Source: Cylindrotheca closterium
Taxonomy: Eukaryota; Bacillariophyta; Bacillariophyceae; Bacillariales; Bacillariaceae
Direction of reading: 5' to 3'
DNA: 64,000 bases
Assembly (NCBI GenBank): GCA_933822405.4
Contig: CAKOGP040001869.1
Span: 950,816-1,014,815, forward strand
Shown here: piece by piece, positions 1 through 10,356 of the stretch
Layout: every line of letters begins with the position of its first letter
Numbering within the stretch: position 1 is the stretch's first letter
Translations under genes and position numbers: made by a program
The notes under the pieces: generated by a model
Told to the model about the DNA's origin: nothing
Database searches by the model: none
What the model saw: the letters and a program-made list of their open reading frames with translations, nothing else

Positions 1-2
1 CT

Positions 3-1487
3 ATTAGATACGACCGTATCAATGGTGAAGTCGAAGATGATACGTCGACGACACTGCAATCAAGTGCCAGTGATATTGAATTGACCTCTGGAAAAAGGAG
101 ATTCTTGGACAGTTTGCCACGCATTGGACGGCGAAAAGACGAACTCGACGACAATATCCTAAAGACTGCCATTCCCAACATGATCAATCTGGGCGTGGTG
201 CCTCTTGTCAATGCCGTGGATACTTTTTGGGTGGGTCGATTGGGACTGGCACTGGCCTTGGCGGGACAGTCAGCGGCCAATCAAGCCAGCTTTACAATAT
301 TTTTCCTCATTTCCTTTTTGCCCAACATTATGACTCCGCTTGTGGCATCGGCAGTCGCTTCCGGTAACGAGGAAGAAGCCCAACGACGAGTTTGTGAATC
401 CATCTTCTTATGTACCACTCTAGGACTTTTGGGCACTGGCTTATTGGTGGCCTTTCCCAAGCAAGTTTTGTCGGCCTTGGTCTTACCTGGGGATGCCCCT
501 GCCATGGCTTATGCCGCTCCGTACTTGAGATGGAGGGCCATTGGTATGGTCCCATCTCTCATTTCTGCCACTGGTTTTGCCGCATATCGGGGAATGCTAA
601 ATACCGTGACACCGTTGAAGGTCAGTCTCTTTACAAATGCTATGAACTTAGTGTTGGATCCGCTTTGCATGTTCGGTGGTGGATTGGGATTTTTGGGAGC
701 TGCCGTGGCCACTGCTGCCTCTGAAACTTTGGGCGGATTGACATACCTGCGATTATTGTTACGAAAAGGGCTCGCTCGATGGTCCATACTCCTGAAACCT
801 CCCTCCTGGAAATCCCTGTTACCCCTACTGCAAGGAGGTGCAGCCATGTTGTTTCGGCAATTGACCTTGAATGGAGCCTTCTTGATTGCCACTCGACGGG
901 CTCAGGTCATGGATCCCACTGGTATTTCGGGTGCTGCCTATGGAATTGCCACACAAATCAGTAACGTTGGAATCATTTTGATGGTTGCCATGCAAAGTAC
1001 CACTGCCGCCTTGGTACCTGCTAGCATGGCCAAGGAAGGACCCGCCAGTGCACGCAAATGCGCAGATCGTCTGATGATCTGGTCCACTTTGATGGGAATT
1101 GTTTTGGCAGTCGTACAATACGCGTCTCTTCCATTTATTGTGCCCATATTTTCGACACTCCCGGAAGTCCGAGAGGCCGTCAAGTTACCAGCCTTTATTG
1201 CTTCCTTGACACACATTCTGGATGGTCCCATCTTTGCCGGCGAGGGAGTCATGATGGGTTTGGGGTCTTACCGTGATTTGGCCATCATCACCGGAATTTG
1301 GGCCTTATTCATGGTGGGGGGTATCATGTCGCCATTCGGCCAGCGTCTGGACGGTATCATGTGGACCATCTTTTTCGCCTCAATTATAGCACAGATTAGT
1401 ACAGTTGGACATTATCTCAAGATTGGTCCTTTGGCAAACCTGAAAAAGAAGAAGGAAATGGAGATGGAAACAGCACCATTTTCGTAA
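3..1487 (+). CDS. MATE family efflux transporter, 5' partial
   Basis: The reading frame is open to the left edge of the window, so the N-terminus lies outside; at least 490 residues are visible. The protein has about a dozen hydrophobic helices. Its opening helix contains the pattern PNMINLGVVPLVNAVDTFWVG, like the first helix of MATE multidrug and toxin extruders, which export organic cations or metabolites in exchange for H+ or Na+. The internal segments around residues 70-300 follow the two-bundle MatE fold. The C-terminus is Lys/Glu-rich (KKKKEMEMETAPFS) and probably cytosolic. Membrane location (plasma membrane, vacuole or plastid envelope) cannot be told without the N-terminus. The gene converges on the next one with under 60 bases between their stop codons. 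The family is fairly sure; the substrate is unknown. Confidence 0.8.
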   Translation: MRYDRINGEVEDDTSTTLQSSASDIELTSGKRRFLDSLPRIGRRKDELDDNILKTAIPNMINLGVVPLVNAVDTFWVGRLGLALALAGQSAANQASFTIFFLISFLPNIMTPLVASAVASGNEEEAQRRVCESIFLCTTLGLLGTGLLVAFPKQVLSALVLPGDAPAMAYAAPYLRWRAIGMVPSLISATGFAAYRGMLNTVTPLKVSLFTNAMNLVLDPLCMFGGGLGFLGAAVATAASETLGGLTYLRLLLRKGLARWSILLKPPSWKSLLPLLQGGAAMLFRQLTLNGAFLIATRRAQVMDPTGISGAAYGIATQISNVGIILMVAMQSTTAALVPASMAKEGPASARKCADRLMIWSTLMGIVLAVVQYASLPFIVPIFSTLPEVREAVKLPAFIASLTHILDGPIFAGEGVMMGLGSYRDLAIITGIWALFMVGGIMSPFGQRLDGIMWTIFFASIIAQISTVGHYLKIGPLANLKKKKEMEMETAPFS

Positions 1488-1545
1488 CGATGTAGAATCT
1501 TGTGTTATCTAATAGCGTGGTTCTTTAATTCAATAGCATTGCTCT

Positions 1546-4500
1546 TTATTTTTGTTGCGCACTCCATTCACTCAGCATGCTGCTAAGGTCAGTCGAAGAG
1601 CTTGGTGCGACGTCTTTGATAACCTTCGCTGCAGTGCTTGGTTTCACTTCTTTGATGATACTGGCTGCTGGGCTCTGGTTCAATTCTCTGACGACATTGG
1701 TCACTGCATTTGGCTTGATTTCCTTGACTACAGAGGGTGCATTTTGTTTCACTTCTTTGATGGTATTGGTCGCTGTCTTGATTGCAGAGGGTGCGTTTTG
1801 TTTCACTTCTTTGATGGTATTGGTCGCTGCCTTGACGCTAGATTCAGTCGATTCCTTCAAAATACGTGTAGACTTTTCGGCTGCCTTTCCAATTCCTTCA
1901 ATGTCCTTGGCTCGATGCACTTGCCATTTTGGCATGTTGTCGCTAGCTGTCTTCAACGATTTGGTATGGTCTGTTTTCGGTGCAGACACATCCTTGCTCA
2001 TACTCTCCATGTTGCGAGCGGTCGAATCCTTCATCGCCTCCAGTCCACCCAAGAACTTTTGAGTGGCTGATGCAAAACCTTCCTGAACGTTGTGAACAAA
2101 GTCATTCATTGCATGTTGGGCAGTGCCAGACAACGTTGCAAAGTCCGCCAAGCCAGGTTGTGAGGCGAGGTCCAATTCGGGACTTGTAACGACCATTCCA
2201 ACAACCAGAAGTGAAGCAAGGACCAGACCAGCCTTGGATGGACCAGTCAGACCTTGATACGGGCTTGTGTATTCGAACATTAGTTCATCGGAGGAAGAAA
2301 TCGATACTGCGTAACCACTATCATTTTGCGGCTCTGCAATCGATTCCAAAGGTGTTTCTGAAACACTTGCGGCTGGCGCAGCGATGTATTCTTCTGTTTG
2401 ATCAGATTCATCGATGGTGTTGACTGATGTGGCAGTAACATCGACTTCTTCGCCCGTGGATTTGGCTGTGGTTGCTTCCACCTTAGTCTCATCGACTGCG
2501 CGGGCAGTTTCGGCAACGGACTTGGCTGGAGTGGCACTAGCTTCAATAACCTTGTCTGTTTCATCAACGGATTCCGTTGCTGGGAATTCTTCCACTTTCG
2601 CATCTTTCGAGAAGTGTTTGTCGACCTTGGCTTCATACAATTTCTCTTGCAGGGAAACCTTCGAATCACTAGTTGCCGCTGAAACATTCTTGGTGGAACT
2701 CTCACTAGATTTTTCTGCTTTCGAATCTCCCACAATTGGTTTCTTTTCCGTTCGTTGCTGACGTGCAACGTAGTCATTCTTGATCCTTGCACTGAGAAGT
2801 TTTTGTTGGAAGGCAGACTCCTTCTTCGCTTTCTCCATTTGACTAGCGGCAGCATCGTATTTGATCCGGGCTGCCAAGAGACTTCGTTGGAATGCAAATT
2901 GTTTGGCTTCGGCTTCCAAATCTCGAGGTGGTTCCTTGGCCTTGACATCACTTGGAGTTCTAGTTTCCACAAATGCCGGTTGGAATTGTTTGCTTTCCCT
3001 TGTCTCTGTTCGCATAGCATCAGCTGTCGCCTTGGCCTTGGCATCGTATTCAATCCGAGCAGCCAAAAGTCTTCGCTGGAAGAAATATTTCTGTAGTTGA
3101 ACTGCAAGAGCCTTGGTCCGCTTTCGAAGTTGGATATCATTGTGAATCCTGGCTGCCAACAGTCGCTCTTGAAATTCATACATATTCTTCCTTCGCTGCT
3201 TGCGGCTGGTGAGGACAGACGACTTGTCGGACGGTCCAGCACTATCGTCGGCCGATACCACTTGCAGTTGCCCAATTTCTCTATCAGTAGAAAGCACTAG
3301 TGGATCCTCCACTTCTTCGTCTTCAGCAGCAGCAGAGAGGACCTCTTGATATTCTTCTTGGGTCAAATCCGCATACTCGTTCATCTCCAACTCGACACCA
3401 CTTCCTTCCGAGTACTCCCGGGCCCATTTCAAGTTTCGCACAAAAATCTTCATGCGAGCTTCATTGTGTTCCTTGCCATTTTCTTGGCACCACGCTACGT
3501 ATTCTTGTGCGTCTGCTGCTGAAGCAGTGTCCAATGATGAATCCATTGAATCACTGCTGGATTGGGCAACGACGTTGGCTTGATCGGCAGAATCGCTTGT
3601 TGGTGAGGAATCTTCTGGTGAAATACCAGCCTTGGTGCAACAATCGTCGCTGGACTCTGTCCTTGCGGGCTGGTGGGGTCGACTAGCACTCTCCAGTCCT
3701 TCTTGATAGCTGCTTACTGGGTGGAGAGTATCCAAATAAGTCTTGGATTCTTCCGCCGCATTACTTGACGACGATTCGTGATGACTGCTCACTGGGTGGA
3801 GAGTATCCAAATAAGTTTTGGGTGCTTCGGTAGTACTAGACGATTCTGGATCGTCACTGTTCACTGGATTGAGAGACGAATCCACCACAGTTTCCTTGGG
3901 AGCTGCGGATGCAGATGATGATGATGATTCGTCGGTCGTAGTGGCACTCGACAAAGACTCGTCGGTCGTTGCCAAAGAGGGTGCAACTCCTTGTCGTGGA
4001 GCTCGGGGTTCTCCTCCAGGAGGACTACCTAGTGACCTATGATTCTGATTCAGGTCCGTGTCATCCCCAATAGGTTTCATTTGGGCAATGGATCCACTTC
4101 CCCACCAATCCGCACTGCTACTGCTAGTAGTAGCAGTAGTCTTTGGTGCTGTTCCAGGTCCATTACCACCAAAAGGAGTCTTGGCGGGTGATTTCGACAC
4201 GGGAGCTGGATCCTGTACATAGGACGTCATGGAGGATGGCGAGACAGCACTTGCGGTAACGGTTGGGTTGGAAGATAGCGGTGGTGGCTCAGTGGAGTAA
4301 ATTGGTGGGGTAGTATCGTCTTGGTGATACGACGTCATGGAAGACGGCGATGCATCGGCAGGAATCGAGGTGGACGAAAAAGGCTTGGAAAATGGTGACA
4401 CGGCCCCTTGGGCAGACGAAGAAGAGGTCGTCGAAGAGATGTGGTCCACCGGCTTGGATGGTGCCACAGAGCCTTGTTCTTCATCGCCATGCTGATCATT

Positions 4501-4735
4501 AGCATTGCCATTGCCCAAGAAACCCCAAAAGTCCTTGCTGGGTGGCTCCTTCGGTGGAGTTGGGCTAGACGGTTGAATGGTTGTTGTTGTTTGTTGCCAT
4601 CGTGCATGGGCACTCCGTGCTGCTGGTTTTCGTTCGTACCGCGCCGAAGTCAAGGAAGATCCACCTTCCCACCAATCGGCAAAATTGGAGGCAGTTCCAC
4701 TTCCATCCCACCATTCCTTGGTACGATAATCTTGT

Positions 4736-4788
<53 letters not shown>

Positions 4789-5586
4789 CTGCTGCTGTGG
4801 GGGGGTTGGAGCGACTGGAGTTGGAGGAACAACAGCAGCCTGTGGAGGTTCTTCTCTAGCAATCCTAACAGGAGGAACGACTGGTTGTGGCTCTTCGGTA
4901 GAGGCAGTAGCAGTTTCCGCAACAACAGCAGCAGCAGCGGTCGCGGACGATTCTTGTTTTTGTTGGTCGGCCAACGAAAGTACATGTTCGTACTCTTCTC
5001 GTGTACGATCCGCATATTCGTTCAATTGGAGTACCGTCCCAGTTTCTTCCAGATATTGTTCGGCCATTAAATAGTGATAGGAAAAGATTTCCAGACGGGA
5101 TTCATCCATCTCTTTCTGGTGTAGTCGACACCAGTCGGCATAGGCCGTTTGAAAGCGTTGATGTTCGGCCTCCATGGCCGGAGGACGTTGCAATTGAAAG
5201 TCGTCCTTGCCATACTTTTCCTTTAGCAACCTGGCGTATTCTTGATCGGTCAAATCGGCATGTTCGTTCAATTCCAACCGGACTCCAGTGTTTTGAAAGA
5301 ACCGTTCCGCCAGCAAATAATGATAACAAAAGATTTCCTTGCGAGGAGCTTCCACTGCGTGTCCGTGAAGCTGACACCAATCGTCATAGGCCGTGCTGAG
5401 CTTGTCGTCTTGAGAAGTAGCCTCTGGTTGTTTGTACTGTAGGCGAGTGCTGCTGCTAGTGGTGGATGCTACATGCAATGCTGCAGTAGATGATTCCAAA
5501 TACCGCACATTGGTGGTAAAGGCAGCGCTTTCGAATGGAACTGCCGCCGCAATAGCCAGGAACAATCCTACTCGACGATGATTCAT
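1546..5586 (-). CDS. Large low-complexity protein with three I29-like (cathepsin propeptide inhibitor) modules and a putative plastid presequence
   Basis: I start at the ATG at 5586 (MNHRRVGLFL); four more upstream codons exist only from a TTG. The protein is 1346 residues. Residues 1-22 look like a signal peptide ending in SAAF, an ASAFAP-type site, so plastid import or secretion is likely. Residues about 64-124, 145-205 and 690-752 are three related modules with an ERFNIN-like helix (R-x3-F, plus F-x2-N in the third) followed by NEHADLTDQEY, NEYADRTREEY or NEYADLTQEEY. These match the NxFADLTxEEF part of Inhibitor_I29, the C1A protease propeptide, but no peptidase domain follows. Other parts are a polyGln run (about 263-285), Ser-rich linkers, four FQxxLLxARIxxD repeats (about 800-945), one hydrophobic segment (about 1112-1135) and a C-terminal array of TNTIKEVKQNAPS-like repeats. 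The architecture is unfamiliar to me; the function is unknown, with protease inhibition a guess from the modules. Confidence 0.75.
4732..4798. repeat. CAG/CAA trinucleotide repeat coding for polyGln
   Basis: The plus strand shows repeated TTGCTG units followed by seven or so CTG units. Read on the minus strand this encodes about 22 consecutive Gln in the I29-like protein. Mixed CAA/CAG codons in the first part and pure CAG in the second suggest recent slippage in the pure part. Confidence 0.95.
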
Positions 5587-6578
5587 GATGGTTCTCAAAC
5601 AATCTTCTAGTTGGTGTGGATGGTTGGAAAAAGACAGTCAACAGAGAAACACAGATGTGTTGTGGAGCTTTGTATGTCTCTTCTCGAACGTGTGGGTTCT
5701 GTTTGACAAGGAACAACAATGAATATTACCAGTCTATGTCAATGGTTGCAGGTTGCAGACCAAAGACGAAGAAAAAATCCATCACTCGATGTACGCGTTT
5801 CACACGTAGAATCCTACGAGAAGAAAGAGAAGATACTGAATACAGTAAGAACCCGAGTGTTTGAAGCCTACTGTAAAACTAGCGAAGACATAGCACTACT
5901 CGTACTGTAGATCTAAGGTATAAGCAGACAGTAAAGGTACTCCTATTGAATAGTTATTAAATGTACACATGATCATTGGATGAACAATGTGTGTAGAGAA
6001 ATAATACCGGTAGGCTGTCGTGCTTCTCATCATCATCATTGTTCTGATCTGAGATCGTCCACACCCAGTGCCTTTGAAAGTACTTTTATAATTCGTGGAA
6101 GAATGGAATAATAGTGGAACTGTGATAGAAGCTCTGTTTTTATTGAAACTAATTGAATGACGATACAAAATTCAATTTAGTAAAGTTTGTTGTGGTGATA
6201 GCAGTAAGGTTTGTATGTGTGAGGAGTTAGTCGATGATTCAAATACAGTACTGTACTTTTGTATCGAAAATCGAAAGTACTTCGATAGTTCTATATCCAA
6301 GTCGGACACATCACAGTTTCACGCAGGAAAAAACACGCTCACACCCCCACTCCGTTGACTATCAATAAACGTGTCTGGAGGCAACCGCAATGACGCAGAT
6401 ATTGATTCAACGCATATATCAATGTCAGTACCGACCTTAGTAACTGAAGGAACGTAATCAATCACGGAAGCAGGCCACGATGATTCATGCACGCAAGCAA
6501 GCAAGCAGCTCGGTTGAATGCATTCCTTTCATCAAAGTCTTTTCGTTACTTTGCTGATCCTGCCTTTGTCTTCCAACC
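5587..6578. other. Intergenic, divergent promoter region (about 1 kb)
   Basis: This stretch separates the divergent I29-like and TPR genes. All open frames are short and lack family similarity or convincing starts. It is AT-rich with a short ATC run near 6025-6040. I see no RNA gene or mobile element. Confidence 0.6.
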
Positions 6579-7889
6579 ATGATTACGCTCAAGACCATCA
6601 CCATTGCCAATGATGGTGGTGGTACCTATGTTGTCAGCAATGAAAAGGAATTCGACCGTTTGTTGGATTCCTTGAACACAAAGTATTTGGAGAAGGTGGA
6701 CGACCATCTGCGAGTGCTCGGATATGCATCTCTTATGGACGGAAGAACCTATACGGCTGGGGCCAGTCATGTTACAAATGAAGTATCCACCAATGCCACG
6801 GCGCATCATCAAGATATTTCAAATGTAGCTGCAGCACATCAGCCGACGTTGCCGAGCGATGCCAGGAGCGATAATGATACTGATGATGATGAAGGCAACA
6901 AGAAAAGGCGTGCCGAGAAATTGACCAACAACAAAACAAACAGAAAGGAGAAACAGAAGGCAGCGAATGAAGGTGAAACAATTGTCATCAGCAGGGACAG
7001 TGAACCAGAAGAGATCAACAACAGTGATGCGAATGAACAACAGCTTGATGAGGGCGAAAAGGAGAACCAATTGAGCAAAGCGAGCAAATTTATTAACGAT
7101 GGGAATGATTTGTACCACCAATGCAAAAATGCGGAAGCATTGACGAACTACCAAAAGGGACTTGAAATTCGTTTAGCAGTACTGGGAAATAGTCTTGTTG
7201 ACACTGCCGACTCATACTACAATATCGGGATTTCCTTGAACAATCAAAAGAAATATGACGAAGCATTGACGAACCACCAAAAGGCACTTGAAATTCGTTT
7301 AGCAGTACTGGGAAATAGTCATGTTGACACTGCCGACTCATACTACAATATCGGGATTTCCTTGCACAATCAAAAGAAATATGACGAAGCATTGACGAAC
7401 CACCAAAAGGCATTTGAAATTCGTTTAGCAGTACTGGGAAAGAGTCATGTTGATACTGCCGGCTCATACAACAGTATCGGGATTGCCTTTACAAAGCGAA
7501 AGAAATATGACGAATCATTGACGAACCACCAAAAGGCACTTGAAATTCGTTTAGCAGTACTGGGAAAGAGACATGTTGGAACTGCCAACTCATACTTCAA
7601 TATCGGAATTGTCTATGAGTGCAAAGTGAAACATAAGGAAGCCCTGAATTCATACCGCCAAGCTCTCGATATTCAGTTGGAAGTCCTTGGCAATCATCAT
7701 GACAAAGTTGCCGACACGTATAAACGCATGGGAATCGTCTTGACCAAACAAAACCAACATGGCAAAGCCCGCGTCATGTACCAACGGGCTCTTGATATTT
7801 ACTTGGAGGTTCACGGCGAGGGCCATAGCCATGTTGCAGGTGTACGAAAGAACATGGCAAAGGGTTTGAAACTCCAAGGCCAACACTAG
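6579..7889 (+). CDS. Tetratricopeptide (kinesin light chain-like TPR) repeat protein
   Basis: This is a 436-residue intronless gene starting at ATG 6579. Residues 1-70 are an unfamiliar N-terminal segment. Residues about 75-165 are Asp/Glu/Lys-rich and contain NKKRRAEK and NRKEKQK, possible nuclear localisation signals. From about residue 170 to the end there are six or seven 42-residue TPR units of the kinesin-light-chain type (A-L-x-x-Y/H-Q-K-A-L-E-I-R-L-A-V-L-G, then H-V-D-T-A-x-S-Y-x-N-I-G). TPR superhelices bind other proteins and have no catalytic role. Units two to five are near-identical at DNA level, pointing to recent internal duplication. Many stramenopiles carry lineage-specific families of such proteins; the partner is unknown. 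Confidence 0.85.
   Translation: MITLKTITIANDGGGTYVVSNEKEFDRLLDSLNTKYLEKVDDHLRVLGYASLMDGRTYTAGASHVTNEVSTNATAHHQDISNVAAAHQPTLPSDARSDNDTDDDEGNKKRRAEKLTNNKTNRKEKQKAANEGETIVISRDSEPEEINNSDANEQQLDEGEKENQLSKASKFINDGNDLYHQCKNAEALTNYQKGLEIRLAVLGNSLVDTADSYYNIGISLNNQKKYDEALTNHQKALEIRLAVLGNSHVDTADSYYNIGISLHNQKKYDEALTNHQKAFEIRLAVLGKSHVDTAGSYNSIGIAFTKRKKYDESLTNHQKALEIRLAVLGKRHVGTANSYFNIGIVYECKVKHKEALNSYRQALDIQLEVLGNHHDKVADTYKRMGIVLTKQNQHGKARVMYQRALDIYLEVHGEGHSHVAGVRKNMAKGLKLQGQH
7137..7640 (+). repeat. Four tandem 126-bp coding repeats
   Basis: Units begin at 7137, 7263, 7389 and 7515, each 126 bases long, and each encodes one 42-residue TPR. By eye units one and two differ at about four positions; units three and four drift mainly in their second half. 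The block CGTTTAGCAGTACTGGGAAA is unchanged in all four. Confidence 0.95.
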
Positions 7890-8548
7890 TTAGGAGTAAA
7901 GAGTATGAGAAGAAGGACTATCAAACACTTAAGTTCTCACTCAAGCCGTCGGTCTTGGCGGTTGGTCGATGTGTACCTAGGACTAGTATAATACTATGTA
8001 GGCATTATTAATTATAATATACTCGTACAGTATATTATCATGTCATGTTAGTTTATTTTCAAATTATTAGTCTCATCCACAAGCTCCAGAGCAACTCCAT
8101 GGTGAACACAAGGAATCATCATCATCATCATCATCATCATCTCAGCCAATGAAATACAGCAGAATCCATTCCTACAGGAGTAAGACATTATGAATACCTG
8201 ATCTCGATGTGAATACGCATCGTCATTATGGTACAAGCATTCTACCCTGTGGAACAGTGGTGTGTGTTTTTGTGCTTGTGGTATGTAATAATATTTATTT
8301 ATCTTTAAAAATAATAATAAGAATTGGTAAACAATTTTGCTAATGTTACAAGAGACGCAGTATTCAGTATTATTCATTCTCACTAATGACCATCATTCGA
8401 GCTTTCAAAGGAACAATGTTTCAACCCCCTACGTTGGAGACATGTTCGCAGACTGGAATCATCATGAATGATCATTTACAAATGAGATTGTATATTGTGC
8501 CAAACAACTCCAAATATGTGTTTTTGTGTTTTTTGTGTGTGTGTGTGT
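7890..8548. other. Intergenic with a CAT microsatellite
   Basis: This lies between the convergent TPR and H2A genes. It holds a pure CAT/ATC run at about 8116-8141 and an AT-rich stretch with TATA-like words at 8010-8040. I found no gene. No animal-type histone 3' stem-loop is evident next to the H2A stop. Confidence 0.6.
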
Positions 8549-9032
8549 TTACTTGGAAGCCTTCTTGGGAAGAAGGACAGCGTGAATGTTGGGAAGAACA
8601 CCTCCAGAAGCAATAGTGACTCCTCCCAAAAGCTTGTTCAATTCTTCGTCATTCTTGACGGCTAGAGTAATGTGACGGGGCACAATACGGCTCTTCTTGT
8701 TGTCACGAGCAGCGTTTCCGGCAAGTTCCAAAATCTCGGCGCACAGATATTCCAAGACGGCAGCAAGATAAACGGGTGCACCAGCTCCCATACGAGTGGC
8801 GTACTTGCCCTGTCTCAAATAACGTCCGATACGACCGACGGGGAATTGCAAACCTGCCTTGGCAGACGAAGTGGTGGACTTTTTCTCGCCACGGCCTCCT
8901 TTTCCTTTTCCTGTTTGGATTGAAAGACAAGGATCATTGGACGTGAGAAATACTGTTTCCAAAGGCAAAGGCAAAGGCAAAGGCAATTGATAGCGTTGTA
9001 AATTCTGCAACAACCATGGACTTACCAGACAT
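8549..9032 (-). CDS. Core histone H2A, one intron
   Basis: Coding exons are 9032-9026 (ATGTCTG) and 8910-8549, giving 122 residues. The intron 9025-8911 has GTAAG and AACAG ends and falls inside codon 3. The spliced start [10 protein letters not shown] is the classic H2A N-terminus. The histone fold follows: [17 protein letters not shown], then the acidic-patch region ([19 protein letters not shown]) and [15 protein letters not shown]. The C-terminus is [10 protein letters not shown] without an SQ(E/D) motif, so this is canonical H2A and not H2A.X or H2A.Z. The protein packs with H2B in nucleosomes. It is divergent from the H2B gene, with 369 bases shared between the two start codons. The intron carries four GGCAAA hexamers (about 8961-8985 on the plus strand). 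Confidence 0.95.
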
Positions 9033-9130
9033 GTTGATTTCTTTTTTCGGTTGGGTGATTTGATAAGAACGAAAGTGTTCGAAGCTTGTTTTGTGAGAAC
9101 ATTTTCCTGGAAGGTTTTCGCAGATCACAT

Positions 9131-9238
9131 CCGGGTTTCCCGCGCCAGTTTCCAAATATTGGGCAGTCGTGGGGATCAAAATGCAGTCTGTCCTTCGATC
9201 TCATTCTTTTTCGTTTTCTCTGGCGCGAGAAAACCCGG
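9131..9238. promoter_or_regulatory. Inverted E2F-like motif pair in the H2A/H2B divergent promoter
   Basis: Positions 9131-9150 read CCGGGTTTCCCGCGCCAGTT. The reverse complement of 9220-9238 reads CCGGGTTTTCTCGCGCCAG. The two copies face each other, one nearer each gene. The first contains TTTCCCGC, a match to the E2F/DP consensus TTTSSCGC; the second has TTTCTCGC. E2F sites drive S-phase histone genes in animals and plants, so coordinated cell-cycle control of both genes is a reasonable inference; it is not shown by the sequence alone. Confidence 0.6.
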
Positions 9239-9401
9239 AAGAATTGGTACATCTTGTACAGCAAAAGTACATACACAGAATACCTACCAGAAACACGAGC
9301 ACCATATTCTGAGCAATCCAACGCCATCTTCCACCCTCGTTCGTCTCACAAATACAAATCCCACCAAACTTGTAGTCAACTCAAAAACCAATACTTTCAA
9401 A

Positions 9402-9755
9402 ATGGCCAAAACTCCAAGCAAGAAATCTGTCAAGAAGGCAGCACCCGCCAAGAAGTCCGGTGGTTCCAAGAAGAAGCGTGTCGAAACCTATTCTTCTTAC
9501 ATTTACAAGGTTTTGAAGCAAGTCCACCCTGATACCGGAATTTCCAAAAAGGGCATGTCCATCATGAACTCCTTCATCAATGATATCTTTGAGCGCATTG
9601 CCACGGAAGCTGGAAAGCTTGCCACTTACAACAAGAAGGCCACTCTTTCGTCGCGTGAAATCCAAACGGCTGTTCGTTTGATGCTTCCAGGAGAACTTGC
9701 CAAGCACGCCGTTTCGGAAGGAACCAAGGCTGTGACCAAGTTTTCTTCTTCTTAA
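9402..9755 (+). CDS. Core histone H2B
   Basis: The ATG at 9402 gives 117 residues with no intron. The N-tail is Lys/Ala/Ser-rich ([20 protein letters not shown]) and the histone fold is typical: [20 protein letters not shown], then [18 protein letters not shown] and the C-terminal [22 protein letters not shown] helix (here split for brevity). A longer frame upstream depends on a non-ATG start and crosses the promoter, so I reject it. The protein forms the H2A-H2B dimer with the neighbouring gene's product. The shared promoter suggests matched expression. Confidence 0.96.
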   Translation: MAKTPSKKSVKKAAPAKKSGGSKKKRVETYSSYIYKVLKQVHPDTGISKKGMSIMNSFINDIFERIATEAGKLATYNKKATLSSREIQTAVRLMLPGELAKHAVSEGTKAVTKFSSS

Positions 9756-10356
9756 AAATGCCTGGTGTGTACTGCAACCATGATATTTACCCCGTGTGTT
9801 TGGTTGTGAAGGTCGATTGGGGCTTGAGACTTTCTGTAATGTACCATTATAAAACATAACTGTCACCACTTTTTTGGGAATAGTATCTATCTACTGTAGG
9901 ACTATCTATTATTATATTGTTTTTATTCATTCCTAGCTAGATTATGTTTGTTTAAAGTTTTGCTTGTATTAATACAACGATTCATTTTCTGCTTTTGGAA
10001 TGAAGTTGAGGTCTTCGCGGTGCAGCTCAGTAAATCTTTTATAACAGCGTAAATGGTTCGTGGTGTTTGTACTCTAGCTAGTTGAATGCTGTTTTATAAA
10101 ATACATTATATAATATTATTACCGTATTACAAATTATCAATCACTACCTCCGTTCCAAGACGAAGCAAAAAGCCTTTTATGCTTCATCGTTGCAATCATC
10201 ATTGCTTACTAATGTATCTTGAAAATGTATCAATTTATGGATAAAGCATCACAATAGACGACGGTACTACCTGGTGCTACTTGGTGAACCCTAAGGATTC
10301 TTCTTCGAACATGGCAAGCAGACAGGCGCTTCTCTCCCCCTCTCTCTCTTTCATAC
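9756..10356. other. Intergenic, AT-rich
   Basis: About 600 bases between the H2B stop and the LAMTOR4-like stop (convergent). It is AT-rich with several TTTATAA-like words. I see no gene, hairpin or repeat of note. Confidence 0.6.

Noticed and set aside
9051..9401. N-terminal extension of H2B
   Set aside because: It uses a non-ATG start, crosses the shared promoter and would give an abnormal histone tail.
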